NCBI RefSeq assembly: GCF_000934605.2
Contig: NZ_CP010897.2
Coordinates: forward strand, 2,666,001 to 2,730,000
Source of the DNA: Pandoraea vervacti
Lineage (GTDB): Bacteria; Pseudomonadota; Gammaproteobacteria; Burkholderiales; Burkholderiaceae
Reading direction: 5' to 3'
Length of the DNA: 64,000 bases
Both the position numbers and the translations under genes were made by a program. Below the pieces are notes generated by a model that searched no databases, was not told the DNA's origin, and saw only the letters and a list, made by a program, of their open reading frames with translations. Shown in pieces: positions 26,994-35,667 of the stretch; position 1 is the stretch's first letter, and each line of letters opens with the position of its first letter.

Positions 26994-27224
26994 ATGAACT
27001 ATTTCACCGCGGCGCAAGCGGCCGAACGTCTCGGCGTGTCGCGCCAGACGCTTTACGCGTACGTAAGCCGAGGGCTATTGCATGCGGAGCCGGGCAAGAC
27101 GCATCGCGAGCGTCGCTACCGTGCGGCTGACGTCGAGCGCCTTGCGGCGCAGCGCACGCGCGGGCGCAAACCTAAAGAGGTGGCCAAGGCTGCGCTCGAT
27201 TGGGGGACGCCGGTGCTGGAGTCC
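26994..27224 (+). pseudogene. HTH-citrate synthase family gene, 5' fragment (interrupted by IS110)
   Basis: 77 codons of the original gene. They encode a MerR/excisionase-type helix-turn-helix (AAQAAERLGVSRQTLYAYVS, residues 7-26), a basic wing and the start of the citrate synthase part (GTPVLES). The frame then runs into the IS element and stops at 27251, giving an 85-residue hybrid. The fragment may still make a DNA-binding peptide. Joined to the 3' fragment without the IS, the reading frame is continuous (VLES then ITLIEDG) and gives a protein of about 398 residues, so the disruption looks recent. Confidence 0.9.
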
Positions 27225-27240
27225 TTGTATCTTCGTCTTC

Positions 27241-27402
27241 GTGATGGTTAGCTACCGTCACATGAGGTGAAGTGAGCATGTTTGGAGCCTGAAGGCTTGG
27301 ACCTTGCTGTGGAGATAATGCCCTTCGCCTCGCCCTCACCAGCACAGACACTGAACGGTAGCCAAGGGCGTGGACCCTGTATGTACAAGGCAAGTGGGTG
27401 AG
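27241..27402 (+). ncRNA. Candidate bridge RNA of the IS110 element
   Basis: The non-coding left end can fold as bridge RNAs do. First is a 5' stem-loop, GTGATGGT (27241-27248) with ACCGTCAC (27254-27261), including one G-U pair. Second is an internal loop closed by GAGGTGAAG (27264-27272) with CTTCGCCTC (27323-27331), with apical hairpin AGCC-TGAA-GGCT (27286-27297). Third is another closed by CTCACC (27335-27340) with GGTGAG (27397-27402) and inner CACT/AGTG, with apical hairpin AGGG/CCCT (27365-27378). In the third loop the 5' side carries ACGGTA (27355-27360), identical to the right end, and the 3' side carries TACAAGG (27384-27390), complementary to the left end CCTTGTA (27223-27229). That is the layout of a donor-binding loop. 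Target guides in the second loop were not convincingly found. Confidence 0.55.
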
Positions 27403-27435
27403 TTGGTATTGATTCCTCGATTAAGGATCAAATTG

Positions 27436-28419
27436 ATGTTCTACCTCGGTATTGATGTTGCCAAAGCCAAGCTGGATTGCTGCCTGCTGGACATGACAAA
27501 CGGCAAGCGTAGTACGAAGGTTGTTGCCAATAGCCGCGCCGGCCTAACCGATCTGTTGGGCTGGTTGGGCAAGAGACACACCGAGCCGAGCCACGTACAT
27601 GTCGCGCTCGAAGGTACCGGCGTCTATCACGAGATGGCCGCGTGTGGCCTGCACGATGCCGGGCTCTCCGTGTCTGTCGTTAATCCTGCGCAGGTGCGTG
27701 CTTTTGCGACCGGAATGGGCGTGCGCACGAAGAACGACATTGTAGACAGCCACGTGTTAGCGCGCTTTGCGATGCACGCACGGCCAATGCGCTGGAGTCC
27801 TCCAGCGCCCGAGGCTCGCATACTTCAAGCACTGATGGCGCGCCGTGAAGCGCTTGCACAAGATCTTCAGCGTGAGCGCAACCGGCATGAGAAAGCGGAA
27901 ATCACGGCTCCAACGGCGCTAGTCCTGCATTCGATTCTCGAGACGATCGAGTTTTTGGAGCGCCATTTAGCCAGCCTGCAACGCGAGATCGATGATCACA
28001 TTGCTGCCCATCCGGGCCTTAAAGCAAACTTGATGTTGCTGCAAAGTATCCCGGCAGTTGGCCCTCAGGTAGGCCGCACGCTGCTTGCCATCATGCACGC
28101 GCGCCACTTCGATTCTGCAGAACAACTTGCGGCGTATCTCGGCCTGGTGCCGGTGCAGAGGCAGTCGGGATCGTCGATCCAGGGCCCTTCACGTTTATCG
28201 AAGGCCGGGCCGCCCAAGGTACGGGCAACTCTCTACATGGCGGCCGTCGTCGCTAAACGCTATAACCCCCACATCAAGGCATTGTGTGAACGCTTGGCAG
28301 CGCGTGGCAAATCCACCATGTCTATACTCGGCGCTGCAATGCGTAAGCTTGTGCATCTGTGTTTCGGCGTTCTGAAGACACGACAGCCTTATCGGGCGAA
28401 CTACGTCGCAATCGCTTGA
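27436..28419 (+). CDS. IS110-family transposase/recombinase (DEDD + serine catalytic domain)
   Basis: 327 residues from ATG 27436, with AAGGA 8 bases upstream; the longer frame from 27370 is not needed. The N-terminal RuvC-like DEDD domain shows Asp in GIDVAKAKLD, Glu in ALEGTG, and the Asp pair in KNDIVDSHVLA. A helical coiled linker follows (about 145-195). The C-terminal transposase_20 domain (LLQSIPAVGPQVGRTLLA, then the SGSSIQG serine region) contains the presumed nucleophilic Ser. The enzyme would catalyse RNA-guided recombination together with the RNA of the upstream non-coding end. The gene appears intact. Confidence 0.93.
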   Translation: MFYLGIDVAKAKLDCCLLDMTNGKRSTKVVANSRAGLTDLLGWLGKRHTEPSHVHVALEGTGVYHEMAACGLHDAGLSVSVVNPAQVRAFATGMGVRTKNDIVDSHVLARFAMHARPMRWSPPAPEARILQALMARREALAQDLQRERNRHEKAEITAPTALVLHSILETIEFLERHLASLQREIDDHIAAHPGLKANLMLLQSIPAVGPQVGRTLLAIMHARHFDSAEQLAAYLGLVPVQRQSGSSIQGPSRLSKAGPPKVRATLYMAAVVAKRYNPHIKALCERLAARGKSTMSILGAAMRKLVHLCFGVLKTRQPYRANYVAIA

Positions 28420-28438
28420 CGGGCAAGACGGTATCTCC

Positions 28439-29404
28439 ATCACGCTGATCGAGGACGGTCGCTGCTACTACCGCGGGCGCGATGCGCTGACGATGGCGCA
28501 AACGGCATCGGTGGAGGCGACGGCGGCGTGGCTGTGGCAATGCGACGAGGCGCAAGCCTTTGCCTGTGGCGACACGAGCGAGATCACGCGAACGCTCGCG
28601 GCCGACTGGCCGGTCATGCTGCTCGAGCGCTATCGAGATCGTCGCGCAGAAGCGGCGCTGCTCCCCACGTTTACCGTCGTGAGCGACGATGCGCCCACGG
28701 CGATCTGGCAACGCGATCCGTTGCGCGTCGCACAGGGCAGCGCCGTGTTGCTGCGGCAGATGACGGCATGCTTGTTGGGCACGCTGCCGAGCGCTGCGCC
28801 AATTCACGAGCAATGTGCCAACGCCTGGGGTGTGAACGACGCCGAGGGGGCCGACCTGATCCGAATGGCATTGGTGCTGTGCGCCGACCACGAACTGAAC
28901 GCGTCGAGTTTCACGGCACGTTGCGTGGCATCCACGGGCGCGAGTCTGCGCGCGGCGATCATTGCAGGGCTGTCGGCCCTGACCGGCGGACGCCACGGCG
29001 GCACGACGGCCCGCAACGAAGCGATGTGGGACGAACTCGGCGACATCGACACCGCGAACCGCATGCGCGAACGTCTTGCGCGTGGCGAGAAACTGCCCGG
29101 CTTTGGCCACCACCTGTACCCGGCGGGGGACGTGCGGGCCAGCGCCATGCTCGCTCGCGTGCTGCCTGCTCATCCGGCGTGGCAGACCATGATCGACGCG
29201 GCCGATGCTCTGATCGGCCAGCGCCCGTCACTCGACTTCGCGCTGGTGGCGGTGCGGCGTCACTTGGGCTTGCCAGTGGGCGCCGCGTTCGGGCTCTTCG
29301 CGCTTGGGCGCACCATCGGCTGGATCGCACACGCCAGAGAGCAGCGCGAGAGTACGCAACTAATACGTCCTCGTGCAGCCTACGTGGGCGTGCGACCAGC
29401 GTGA
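28439..29404 (+). pseudogene. HTH-citrate synthase family gene, 3' fragment
   Basis: 321 residues of citrate synthase fold directly after the IS element. The family catalytic pattern is present: His in GGRHGGTTARNE, His in GFGHHLYPAGD, and Asp in PSLDFALVAVRRH. The enzyme would condense acetyl-CoA or propionyl-CoA with a 2-oxoacid. The fragment lacks its start; the first internal ATG (28493) has no good ribosome site, so production of an active enzyme is unlikely. The chain has no stop or frameshift apart from the insertion. With the N-terminal HTH it belongs to the group of citrate synthase-like proteins that carry a DNA-binding domain. Confidence 0.9.
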
Positions 29405-29480
29405 GCCGTTGCGACAGCACCTGCTGAGCGCGCTGTCGTCGACCGCGCCATCGCCCCCGCTTATGGCTTGCCAGGGCTTG

Positions 29481-31052
29481 TTATGGCTTCGCACGACGTC
29501 CGAACACGGCACGATCGCCCACCCATACGAGCGCCATCGTCGCGCCCATCAGCGGGAAGACGCAGCCCAGCGCGATCATGCCGAGCGTCCAGCCGCGCAT
29601 CGGCGGGCGCGATGCGGGGCGCGACGGTGCGCCCAGCGCGCGCGCCGGGCGCCGCATCCACCACATGACGAAGCCGGTCGCCGCCATTGCGAACAAGCCC
29701 GTCGAAATCAACGCGCAAAGCCATTGATTCGCGCGGCCGAAGTAGCGGCCCATGTGCAACGAGGTTCCGTAGGAGACTGCCTGCGCGATCGCGCCATAGG
29801 CGTTGTAGTCGATGTCGCGCAGCACCTTGCCGCTGTACTGATCGATGTGGATCGTGCGCTCGGCCTTCGGATCGGCGGGGAAGTACGACACCGTGTAGAC
29901 ACCGTCCGGCCGCTTGGGCGCCACGAGGCTGTAGCCGGTCTGAACCCCCAGACGCGACGCAATCGCCATCACCGCATCGACCGGCAGCGCCCCTTTCGCG
30001 CGCAGACCGGCGGGCGTCAGACCGGCGTCGCGCCCGGCGCCATGTCCGGTGTGCCCTGCATGCGCGTCGGTGTTGCCGGAGGCGCTGGGCATGTCGTTCG
30101 CGCCATGGGCTGTGCGGGGCATTCCTTGCATCCCCGGCATCGCCGTCGCCGTGTCAGCGGCGGTGGGCGGCATCGTGCGGGGCATCGAGCGCGGCACGGT
30201 CGTATTGCCTACGGCCCAGGGAATTTGGGCGATGGGCAGGTCGTCCATTTTCATTGGCTTGGACGGAACCTGCGAGCGCACCGGCGCTTCGCCCCAGACG
30301 CCCGGCGGCGAGCCCATGCCGATCCTTGACGTCAGCACCTTGAACTGTGCGCCCCAGGAGCCGGACCAGGGCAGACCCGTCAGTACGAACGCCAGTCCGC
30401 CCGCCGCAAGCCACAGTCCGGCAACGCCGTGCAGATTGCGCAAGAGCGCGCGTCCGCGCAATTGCAGACGCGGGCGCAACGCATTGGCCCACGTTGCTCC
30501 GGCACGCGGCCACCAGAGCGCGAGGCCCGTGACCAGCATCACCAGCGTCCAGCAACCGGCCAGTTCCATGAGCAGTTCGCCGGGCTTGCCCAGCATGAGC
30601 GAGCGATGGAGCGCCCGCACTTGCGCCATGAGCCGATGCTCGACGCTCAACGTACCGAGGACTGCGCCCGTGTAAGGGTTGACATACACGCTTTCCCGCT
30701 CGCCACCCGGCAAGCGGAAAATGAATTCGGCACTGCGCGCCGGATCGCGATTCACCTCGACGGAACTGATCCGTGAGCCAACGGGTAGCGTCGCCGCTGC
30801 GCGTTCCATCAATGCTTGCTCGCTGATTCGCGGCGCGCCGGTCGCTACGACGGCCAGCCGGTCCTGATACAGCCACGATTCGATTTGCGGCTGGAAGACG
30901 TAAAGGGTGCCGGTGATGGCCAGCACCATGAGCCACGGCATGACGAACAAACCTGCGTAGAAATGCCAACGCCAGAGCGTGCGGTACTGGCCGGCGGCGG
31001 ATGCGGATTGTGCCTCACGCGTATGCGGTGTCTGTGTGTAGGGGATCTGCAT
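29481..31052 (-). CDS. PepSY-associated transmembrane protein with Met/His-rich insert
   Basis: 523 residues from ATG 31052; upstream codons in the frame lack protein character. Four membrane helices with large periplasmic PepSY domains: TM1 (AGLFVMPWLMVLAITGTLYV), later helices near residues 185 and 230, and a last pair near the C-terminus. Family members (PiuB-like) are linked to iron, siderophore or copper handling as membrane reductases. Residues about 285-335 form an unusual segment rich in Met, His and Gly (MPGMQGMPRTAHGANDMP, then HAGHTGHGAGRD), which suggests copper or silver binding. It follows the DUF2946 gene by 141 bases and is probably co-transcribed with it. Confidence 0.85.
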   Translation of the reverse strand: MQIPYTQTPHTREAQSASAAGQYRTLWRWHFYAGLFVMPWLMVLAITGTLYVFQPQIESWLYQDRLAVVATGAPRISEQALMERAAATLPVGSRISSVEVNRDPARSAEFIFRLPGGERESVYVNPYTGAVLGTLSVEHRLMAQVRALHRSLMLGKPGELLMELAGCWTLVMLVTGLALWWPRAGATWANALRPRLQLRGRALLRNLHGVAGLWLAAGGLAFVLTGLPWSGSWGAQFKVLTSRIGMGSPPGVWGEAPVRSQVPSKPMKMDDLPIAQIPWAVGNTTVPRSMPRTMPPTAADTATAMPGMQGMPRTAHGANDMPSASGNTDAHAGHTGHGAGRDAGLTPAGLRAKGALPVDAVMAIASRLGVQTGYSLVAPKRPDGVYTVSYFPADPKAERTIHIDQYSGKVLRDIDYNAYGAIAQAVSYGTSLHMGRYFGRANQWLCALISTGLFAMAATGFVMWWMRRPARALGAPSRPASRPPMRGWTLGMIALGCVFPLMGATMALVWVGDRAVFGRRAKP

Positions 31053-31193
31053 ATTGCGACGATTCCGTCTCGTGTCGCCACGCGGTGGCAGCGACGCATG
31101 CAAGCCACGGATGCGACGATCCGTCGGGCGTACACGCGAACAGGGAAACGACGCCGTCACCGGGCGGGACGAGGCATCGGACTGAGTGCGAGA

Positions 31194-31652
31194 TCAGGAA
31201 AGAGCAGGCGGCGCGCGGGCCGGCGGCGTGCGGGCGGGATCGGTGTGGGACGCAACGCGATCGGCAAGCGGTCCCGCGCGCGCAATCCAGGCGACCGGCA
31301 CCGCGCCGGTCAGCGCCGGCATGACGAGGGGAGGATGGTTGGCAAGCAGCGAGCAGTAGCCGCACAGGTCGCTCTGGCTATCGTGCGCGCCATGCGACAT
31401 CGGCGACGCGTGGTTCCCGTCGGTGTGCATGGCGTGCACGGCATCGCTGCCGTGCGCTTGCCCCGATGCCGTCGTCACGGCGGACAGCGGGCGGGCATCG
31501 CCGTCGACGGCACAGAACGCTACGTCCAGCATGCGCGCGGCTTCCGTGCGATGCGCGGCGAGCATCTGACTGACCATCGGCATGCAAACGGCGAGCCACA
31601 TGGCCGCGAGGCCAAGCCATGCGCTCAGGCGTTTGCGTGCGTTGGATGTCAT
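31194..31652 (-). CDS. DUF2946 family exported protein
   Basis: 152 residues from ATG 31652 (a TTG four codons upstream is an alternative). It has a signal/anchor helix (LGLAAMWLAVCMPMVSQML), a His-rich stretch (HGSDAVHAMHTDGNHASPMSHGAHD) and the family motif CGYCSLLANHPP, with a CxxC pair followed by a hydrophobic helix. DUF2946 genes often lie beside TonB receptors, PepSY proteins and copper genes, and a metal-related role in the envelope fits. It precedes the PepSY gene. No TonB receptor is adjacent. Confidence 0.82.
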   Translation of the reverse strand: MTSNARKRLSAWLGLAAMWLAVCMPMVSQMLAAHRTEAARMLDVAFCAVDGDARPLSAVTTASGQAHGSDAVHAMHTDGNHASPMSHGAHDSQSDLCGYCSLLANHPPLVMPALTGAVPVAWIARAGPLADRVASHTDPARTPPARAPPALS

Positions 31653-31706
31653 GCGTGTGGACAAGAGGCGATTCCTATGGAAGCCGAAATGCTATCACGC
31701 GGCCTG

Positions 31707-33347
31707 TCAGAGCATGCCCGCTGTCAGCGCCTTGAGGGTCGCGGCGGCCCGCGTCGAGCAGTCCAGTTTGCGGAAGATGCTCTCGACATGGGTGCGCACG
31801 GTGCTCGGGCTGAGCGCCAATGCGCGTGCGGTTTCCTTGTTGCTCAGGCCTGCGCTGATTTGACGCAGCACGTCGAGCTCGCGCGGCGACAGGAGCGCGC
31901 TTGCACCGGCGCCGCTCGAGCGCGGGCGCACCGTCTGGCCTTGCGCTGTCGCTACGACGGCCGTCACGACATCGGCGTCGAACTTACCCGCGTGCGCGTC
32001 GTGCGTGAGGGTGTCGGCGGCTTCGTCGAACGGCATCGCGTCGCGCCACGGACGCGGTGCGAGCAATGCTTCAAACGCAACCGACGTCGCGAGCACGCGC
32101 TGCGGCGTGGTCAAGGCCGGGCCCGAGACGCCGCGAAAGTATCCGCTGCCGTCGAGCCGCTCATAGGCATACGACGCCAGCTCCGCCGTCTGGCGCAATC
32201 CTTCGATCTGCCGGGCTGCCCGCGAACTCCAGTACGGCACGAGGCGGACCTTTTCCCACTGGTCGGCGGACAGTTTGCCCTCCGTCTCCCAGAGCCGGTT
32301 CGGCAGTGCCGCGCGGCCAATGCCATGCAGCAGCGCCGCCGCATGCAATTGCGTCTGCACGTCGGTGTCCAGCCCGAGGCTGCGTGCCGTGCGAGCGGCC
32401 AGATCGGCCGTGCGACGGGAGAAGCCTGCGAGCCAGGGCAGTTTGAGCTCGGTGACATCGGCGAGCAGCGAGAGGGGGACGTCGGCGTGGCGCCCGACAG
32501 GCGCCAGTTGCCAGTCGCCCGTATCGGGGGACGCGGATTCGAGCGCGTCCAGCCAGTGTCCGGCATGGTGCAGGGCGGTGTCGACCAGCCGTGCGGGGTA
32601 CTTGGCGTCCGCCTGACTGCGCAGGAAGGCGAAGGCGCTATCGCGGCCGTGCGCCTGGGCAAGGATTTCCAGGTCGCTCGCAACGTTCACGAAGAACACT
32701 GTCGCGGGAATCGCGTCGCCGGCGTGCGCGGCAGGCATGCCTTTGCCGTCGAAGCGCTCGAACACATTGCGCAATGCATCGACGACGGCCGACGGCATCC
32801 CCAGCGTGGCGGCGACGTCGCCCGACACTTCGCAGTGAATCAGGGCCAACGGCACGATGAACGATTGGGTGTGTGCGGAGAGCGCCGGCAAGGTCTGGGC
32901 CATCATTGCTTCGCGCGCAGCGACGTCGTCGCCGAGCAGTTCCGCAAAGCCCCCGGCGTTGGCGGTGCATCCCGACCAGCGAAGCAAGGCCGTGGCGCGG
33001 GCGTGATTCTGCGCATCGAGATCGGCGCCGCACGCCTGGGCGAGCCACCCGGCAAGGCAGGCGGCGCGACGTGAGTGATCCGTCGAGCGACCCATGCTGA
33101 GATCGCCAATGAAAGCGAGCGCAAGAATCGCGTCGGTGAGGTCGGCGGTGCTCGAAGGCGTGTTAAGGGCGCGGGACAAAGGCGTGGCCGTCAGTAGAGC
33201 AGAAGGGGCATGAAGCACATGCAGGGCATGAGCGGCATCGAAGGTAACGAAAGTGGGCCACTGTCGACCGACGTCGTCATCAAGAGACAGTCGCGGGTCG
33301 GTCGATCGTCCGATACCGCAGCACGCGCCGGACGACGACACTGGCAA
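31707..33347 (-). CDS. HD-GYP-like protein with LuxR-type HTH, degenerate active site
   Basis: Up to 546 residues. The start is uncertain: the frame opens with TTG and has no good ribosome site. Residues about 65-250 and 300-440 form helical HD-like modules. The usual HD motif reads HGIGR (about residue 340) instead of HDIGK, and HHER is replaced by YAYER, while LDGSGYFRG (about 400) keeps the GYP-like loop. Several metal ligands are therefore missing, and c-di-GMP hydrolysis is unlikely. The C-terminal 60 residues are a clear LuxR/NarL helix-turn-helix (SPRELDVLRQIS ... NKETARALALSPSTVRTHVESIF). The protein may be a transcription factor regulated by c-di-GMP or another nucleotide. Confidence 0.85.
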   Translation of the reverse strand: MPVSSSGACCGIGRSTDPRLSLDDDVGRQWPTFVTFDAAHALHVLHAPSALLTATPLSRALNTPSSTADLTDAILALAFIGDLSMGRSTDHSRRAACLAGWLAQACGADLDAQNHARATALLRWSGCTANAGGFAELLGDDVAAREAMMAQTLPALSAHTQSFIVPLALIHCEVSGDVAATLGMPSAVVDALRNVFERFDGKGMPAAHAGDAIPATVFFVNVASDLEILAQAHGRDSAFAFLRSQADAKYPARLVDTALHHAGHWLDALESASPDTGDWQLAPVGRHADVPLSLLADVTELKLPWLAGFSRRTADLAARTARSLGLDTDVQTQLHAAALLHGIGRAALPNRLWETEGKLSADQWEKVRLVPYWSSRAARQIEGLRQTAELASYAYERLDGSGYFRGVSGPALTTPQRVLATSVAFEALLAPRPWRDAMPFDEAADTLTHDAHAGKFDADVVTAVVATAQGQTVRPRSSGAGASALLSPRELDVLRQISAGLSNKETARALALSPSTVRTHVESIFRKLDCSTRAAATLKALTAGML

Positions 33348-33434
33348 CCAGTCGAGTCAGGCAGCCAAACCGCCGAGCGACACCCTTCGGACTTACCCCG
33401 CAAACCTTGCTAATCGAGCATCAAGGAGATTTTC

Positions 33435-34220
33435 ATGAACCGCCATTCTACCCTCGCCGCCATCCTGTTGAGCACCGGTCTTCTGGGCGCTGCCGCCGCG
33501 CAGGGCGCATTTGCGGCAACTGCGGCAACTGCCGACGCCGCGCCGTCCGTCGTGATCGTACACGGCGCTTTCGCCGACGGCTCGGACTGGGCCAAGGTTG
33601 TCGGGCTGCTTCAGGACAAGGGCGTCAAGGTCACCGCCGTGCAGAACCCGCTCGATTCGCTCGCGGGCGACGTTGCCGCCGCCACGCGCGCCATCGACAA
33701 CCAGCCCGGCAAGGTCGTGCTTGTGGGCCACTCGTGGGGCGGCGCCGTCATCACCGAAGCCGGCAAGGACGACAAGGTGGCAAGCCTCGTGTACGTCGCG
33801 GCCTTCGCGCCGGACGCCGGCCAGTCGGTCGAATCGCTCTCGAAGGATCTGCCCAAGGCTCCCGGCATCGACCATATCGTGGCGGACGCGAGCGGCTGGC
33901 TCAGCCTGCCGCCGGCCGACGTCGCCCAGTACTTCGCGCAGGACGTGCCCGCCAGGCAAGCCCGTGTGATGGCCGCCACTCAAGGCCCGATCAAGGGCGC
34001 CGCGTTCGCCGACACGCTGAGCGTCGCGTCCTGGCGTCAGAAGCCGTCGTGGTTCGTCGTGAGTCAGAACGACCGCATGATCAACCCGCAAGCGCAGCGC
34101 ATCATGGCTCGCACGATCGGCGCAAAGGTCACTGAGTTGCCCACGAGCCACGTGCCGCAGCAGTCGCGTCCGGCCGACGTGGCGAAGGTGATTCTCGACG
34201 CCGTGGCCAGCGTGAAGTGA
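33435..34220 (+). CDS. Exported alpha/beta hydrolase
   Basis: 261 residues with a Sec signal peptide (cleavage near GAFA-A, about residue 27). The compact hydrolase domain starts SVVIVHGAFADGSDW and has nucleophile Ser100 in GHSWGG, Asp in VVSQNDRMI and His in PTSHVPQQS, giving a complete triad. This subfamily (esterase EstC/salicylate esterase-like, 230-260 residues) usually hydrolyses small esters. AAGGAGA lies 6-7 bases before the ATG. It is monocistronic, with a strong hairpin behind it. Confidence 0.88.
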   Translation: MNRHSTLAAILLSTGLLGAAAAQGAFAATAATADAAPSVVIVHGAFADGSDWAKVVGLLQDKGVKVTAVQNPLDSLAGDVAAATRAIDNQPGKVVLVGHSWGGAVITEAGKDDKVASLVYVAAFAPDAGQSVESLSKDLPKAPGIDHIVADASGWLSLPPADVAQYFAQDVPARQARVMAATQGPIKGAAFADTLSVASWRQKPSWFVVSQNDRMINPQAQRIMARTIGAKVTELPTSHVPQQSRPADVAKVILDAVASVK

Positions 34221-34536
34221 CACGGTGCAGGGCGACACTGCGCAATCGCTAGCCAAGGCAGTGAAGGCAAGGGCGACAGCGTTGTCGAACGCTGTCGCCC
34301 TTGTCATATCCGGCGAGCCGCAGCCACCTGCGGCGCGGATTTTTGAATCCGTATGTGTCACTTGTCTCGACGGATACATTCGGACATAAACGGCTTCGAT
34401 CCGACAGATATAACGGTGGGCAAGCGCTCAACCCGTGATCCGTCAGCCATGGAAGCCCGGCGGGACACGGACGGCGTAACCCTCGGCGCCATCGCTCACC
34501 GGTGCGCCGGTATATCACTCAGAGAGGTCATAGGTC
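34221..34536. other. Intergenic region with terminator between two hydrolase genes
   Basis: 316 bases. The first 85 hold a strong hairpin. The rest must contain the promoter of the next gene, and only a Shine-Dalgarno AGAGAGG at 34521-34527 is clear. No gene was recognised. Confidence 0.5.
34268..34303. terminator. Strong hairpin terminator
   Basis: CAAGGGCGACAGCG (34268-34281) and CGCTGTCGCCCTTG (34290-34303) make a perfect 14-bp stem with an 8-base loop, 48 bases after the hydrolase stop. A full T-tract is missing, so termination may rely on the stem strength. Confidence 0.75.
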
Positions 34537-35571
34537 ATGTCGGATCCGGTCAATCTTCGCCGTCGTCGTCTTCTTGGCACCACGCTCGCAGGCGTAACCC
34601 TCGCCGAAATCGGTTTGTCGCAACTGGCAAATGCGACCAGCGCGGCCACCCCGGCATCCGTCGGCGCACATACGTCGTTCGAAGCGCTTCGACAGATCGA
34701 GGCCGGCGATCTGAACGTCGGGTATGCCGAGACCGGTCCGAAGCACGGCAAGGCCGTGATCCTGCTCCACGGCTGGCCGTACGACATCTACAGCTACGTT
34801 GACGTGGCGCCGCTGCTGGCGTCAGCCGGTTATCGCGTGATCGTGCCTTATCTGCGCGGTTACGGCACGACGCGTCTGCTCTCGGCCAATGCGCCGCGCA
34901 ACGGCCAGCAGGCCGTGGTGGCCGCCGACGTCATCGCACTGATGGACGCCCTGAAGATCGATCAGGCGATTCTCGGCGGCTACGACTGGGGGGCACGCAC
35001 GGCGAACATCGTCGCCGCCCTGTGGCCCGAGCGCGTGAAGGCGATGGTGTCGGTGAGCGGCTATCTCATCGGCAGTCAGGCAGGCAATGCCGCGCCGTTG
35101 CCGCCGCAGGCCGAGCTGCAATGGTGGTACCAGTTCTACTTCGCGACCGAGCGCGGCGCGAAGGGCTACGCCGCGAACACCGACGCGTTCAACAAGCTCA
35201 TCTGGCAACTGGCGTCGCCGAAGTGGCAGTTCGACGACGCAACGTACGCCCGCTCGGCCGCCGCTTTTCATAACCCGGATCACGTGGACATCGTGATTCA
35301 CAACTACCGCTGGCGTCTCGGGCTCGCGCAGGGCGAGGCGCGCTTCGACGCGCTGGAGAAACGTCTGGCGGCAGGTCCGACGATTGGCGTGCCGACGATC
35401 ACGATGGAAGGCGACGCGAATGGCGCGCCGCATCCCGCACCGGCGGCCTACGCCAAAAAGTTCACCGGCAAATATCAGCATCGCGACATTGGCGGCGGCA
35501 TCGGCCATAACCTGCCGCAGGAAGCGCCGAAGGCGTTTGCCGACGCCATCCTGGAAGTTGTCTCGCTGTAG
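34537..35571 (+). CDS. Tat-exported epoxide hydrolase/dehalogenase-like alpha/beta hydrolase
   Basis: 344 residues. The N-terminus has RRRRLLGTTLAGVTLAEIGLS, a twin-arginine-like signal. The catalytic domain has HGWP (oxyanion hole), nucleophile Asp150 in GGYDWGAR, and His in GGGIGHNLPQEAP. An aspartate nucleophile is typical of epoxide hydrolases and haloalkane dehalogenases, which form an ester intermediate. The cap domain lies at about 180-260 (WWYQFYF, then a Tyr-containing HNYRWRLGL). The substrate is unknown. It is a separate transcription unit ending in a nearby terminator. Confidence 0.85.
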   Translation: MSDPVNLRRRRLLGTTLAGVTLAEIGLSQLANATSAATPASVGAHTSFEALRQIEAGDLNVGYAETGPKHGKAVILLHGWPYDIYSYVDVAPLLASAGYRVIVPYLRGYGTTRLLSANAPRNGQQAVVAADVIALMDALKIDQAILGGYDWGARTANIVAALWPERVKAMVSVSGYLIGSQAGNAAPLPPQAELQWWYQFYFATERGAKGYAANTDAFNKLIWQLASPKWQFDDATYARSAAAFHNPDHVDIVIHNYRWRLGLAQGEARFDALEKRLAAGPTIGVPTITMEGDANGAPHPAPAAYAKKFTGKYQHRDIGGGIGHNLPQEAPKAFADAILEVVSL

Positions 35572-35580
35572 TTTGCCGAC

Positions 35581-35619
35581 GCACAAGCGCCAACCCGTTG
35601 CGCGGGCGGGCGCTTGTGC
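35581..35619. terminator. Bidirectional hairpin terminator
   Basis: GCACAAGCGCC (35581-35591) pairs perfectly with GGCGCTTGTGC (35609-35619). It lies 10 bases after one gene and 48 bases beyond the stop of the convergent gene. There is no T-tract on either side. Confidence 0.7.
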
Positions 35620-35667
35620 GCTTGCGGGGCGTCAGTGCCCGGCCCCTGGCGGACACCGCGGTGCCGC

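Larger units (their letters stand above)
27225..28435 (+). mobile_element. IS110-family insertion sequence
   Basis: About 1.21 kb between the two halves of the citrate synthase-like gene. The ends can be placed because the host frame resumes exactly. TCC is present at both junctions (27222-27224 and 28436-28438), so the ends are uncertain by up to 3 bases. The element has one DEDD transposase gene, a 211-base non-coding left end and only about 16 bases after the gene. It has no long terminal inverted repeats, only TACCGTC (27253-27259) against GACGGTA (28427-28433). These are hallmarks of the IS110 group proper, not the IS1111 group, in which the long non-coding end follows the gene. Confidence 0.92.

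Noticed and set aside
27262..27322. Target-guide sequences in the first bridge RNA loop
   Set aside because: Only short matches (TGGAG, TGGA) to the actual insertion target were found, no better than chance; reported only as a structural loop.
30816..33074. 752-codon plus-strand frame
   Set aside because: Spans the antisense strand of three real genes; composition typical of GC-rich shadow frames.
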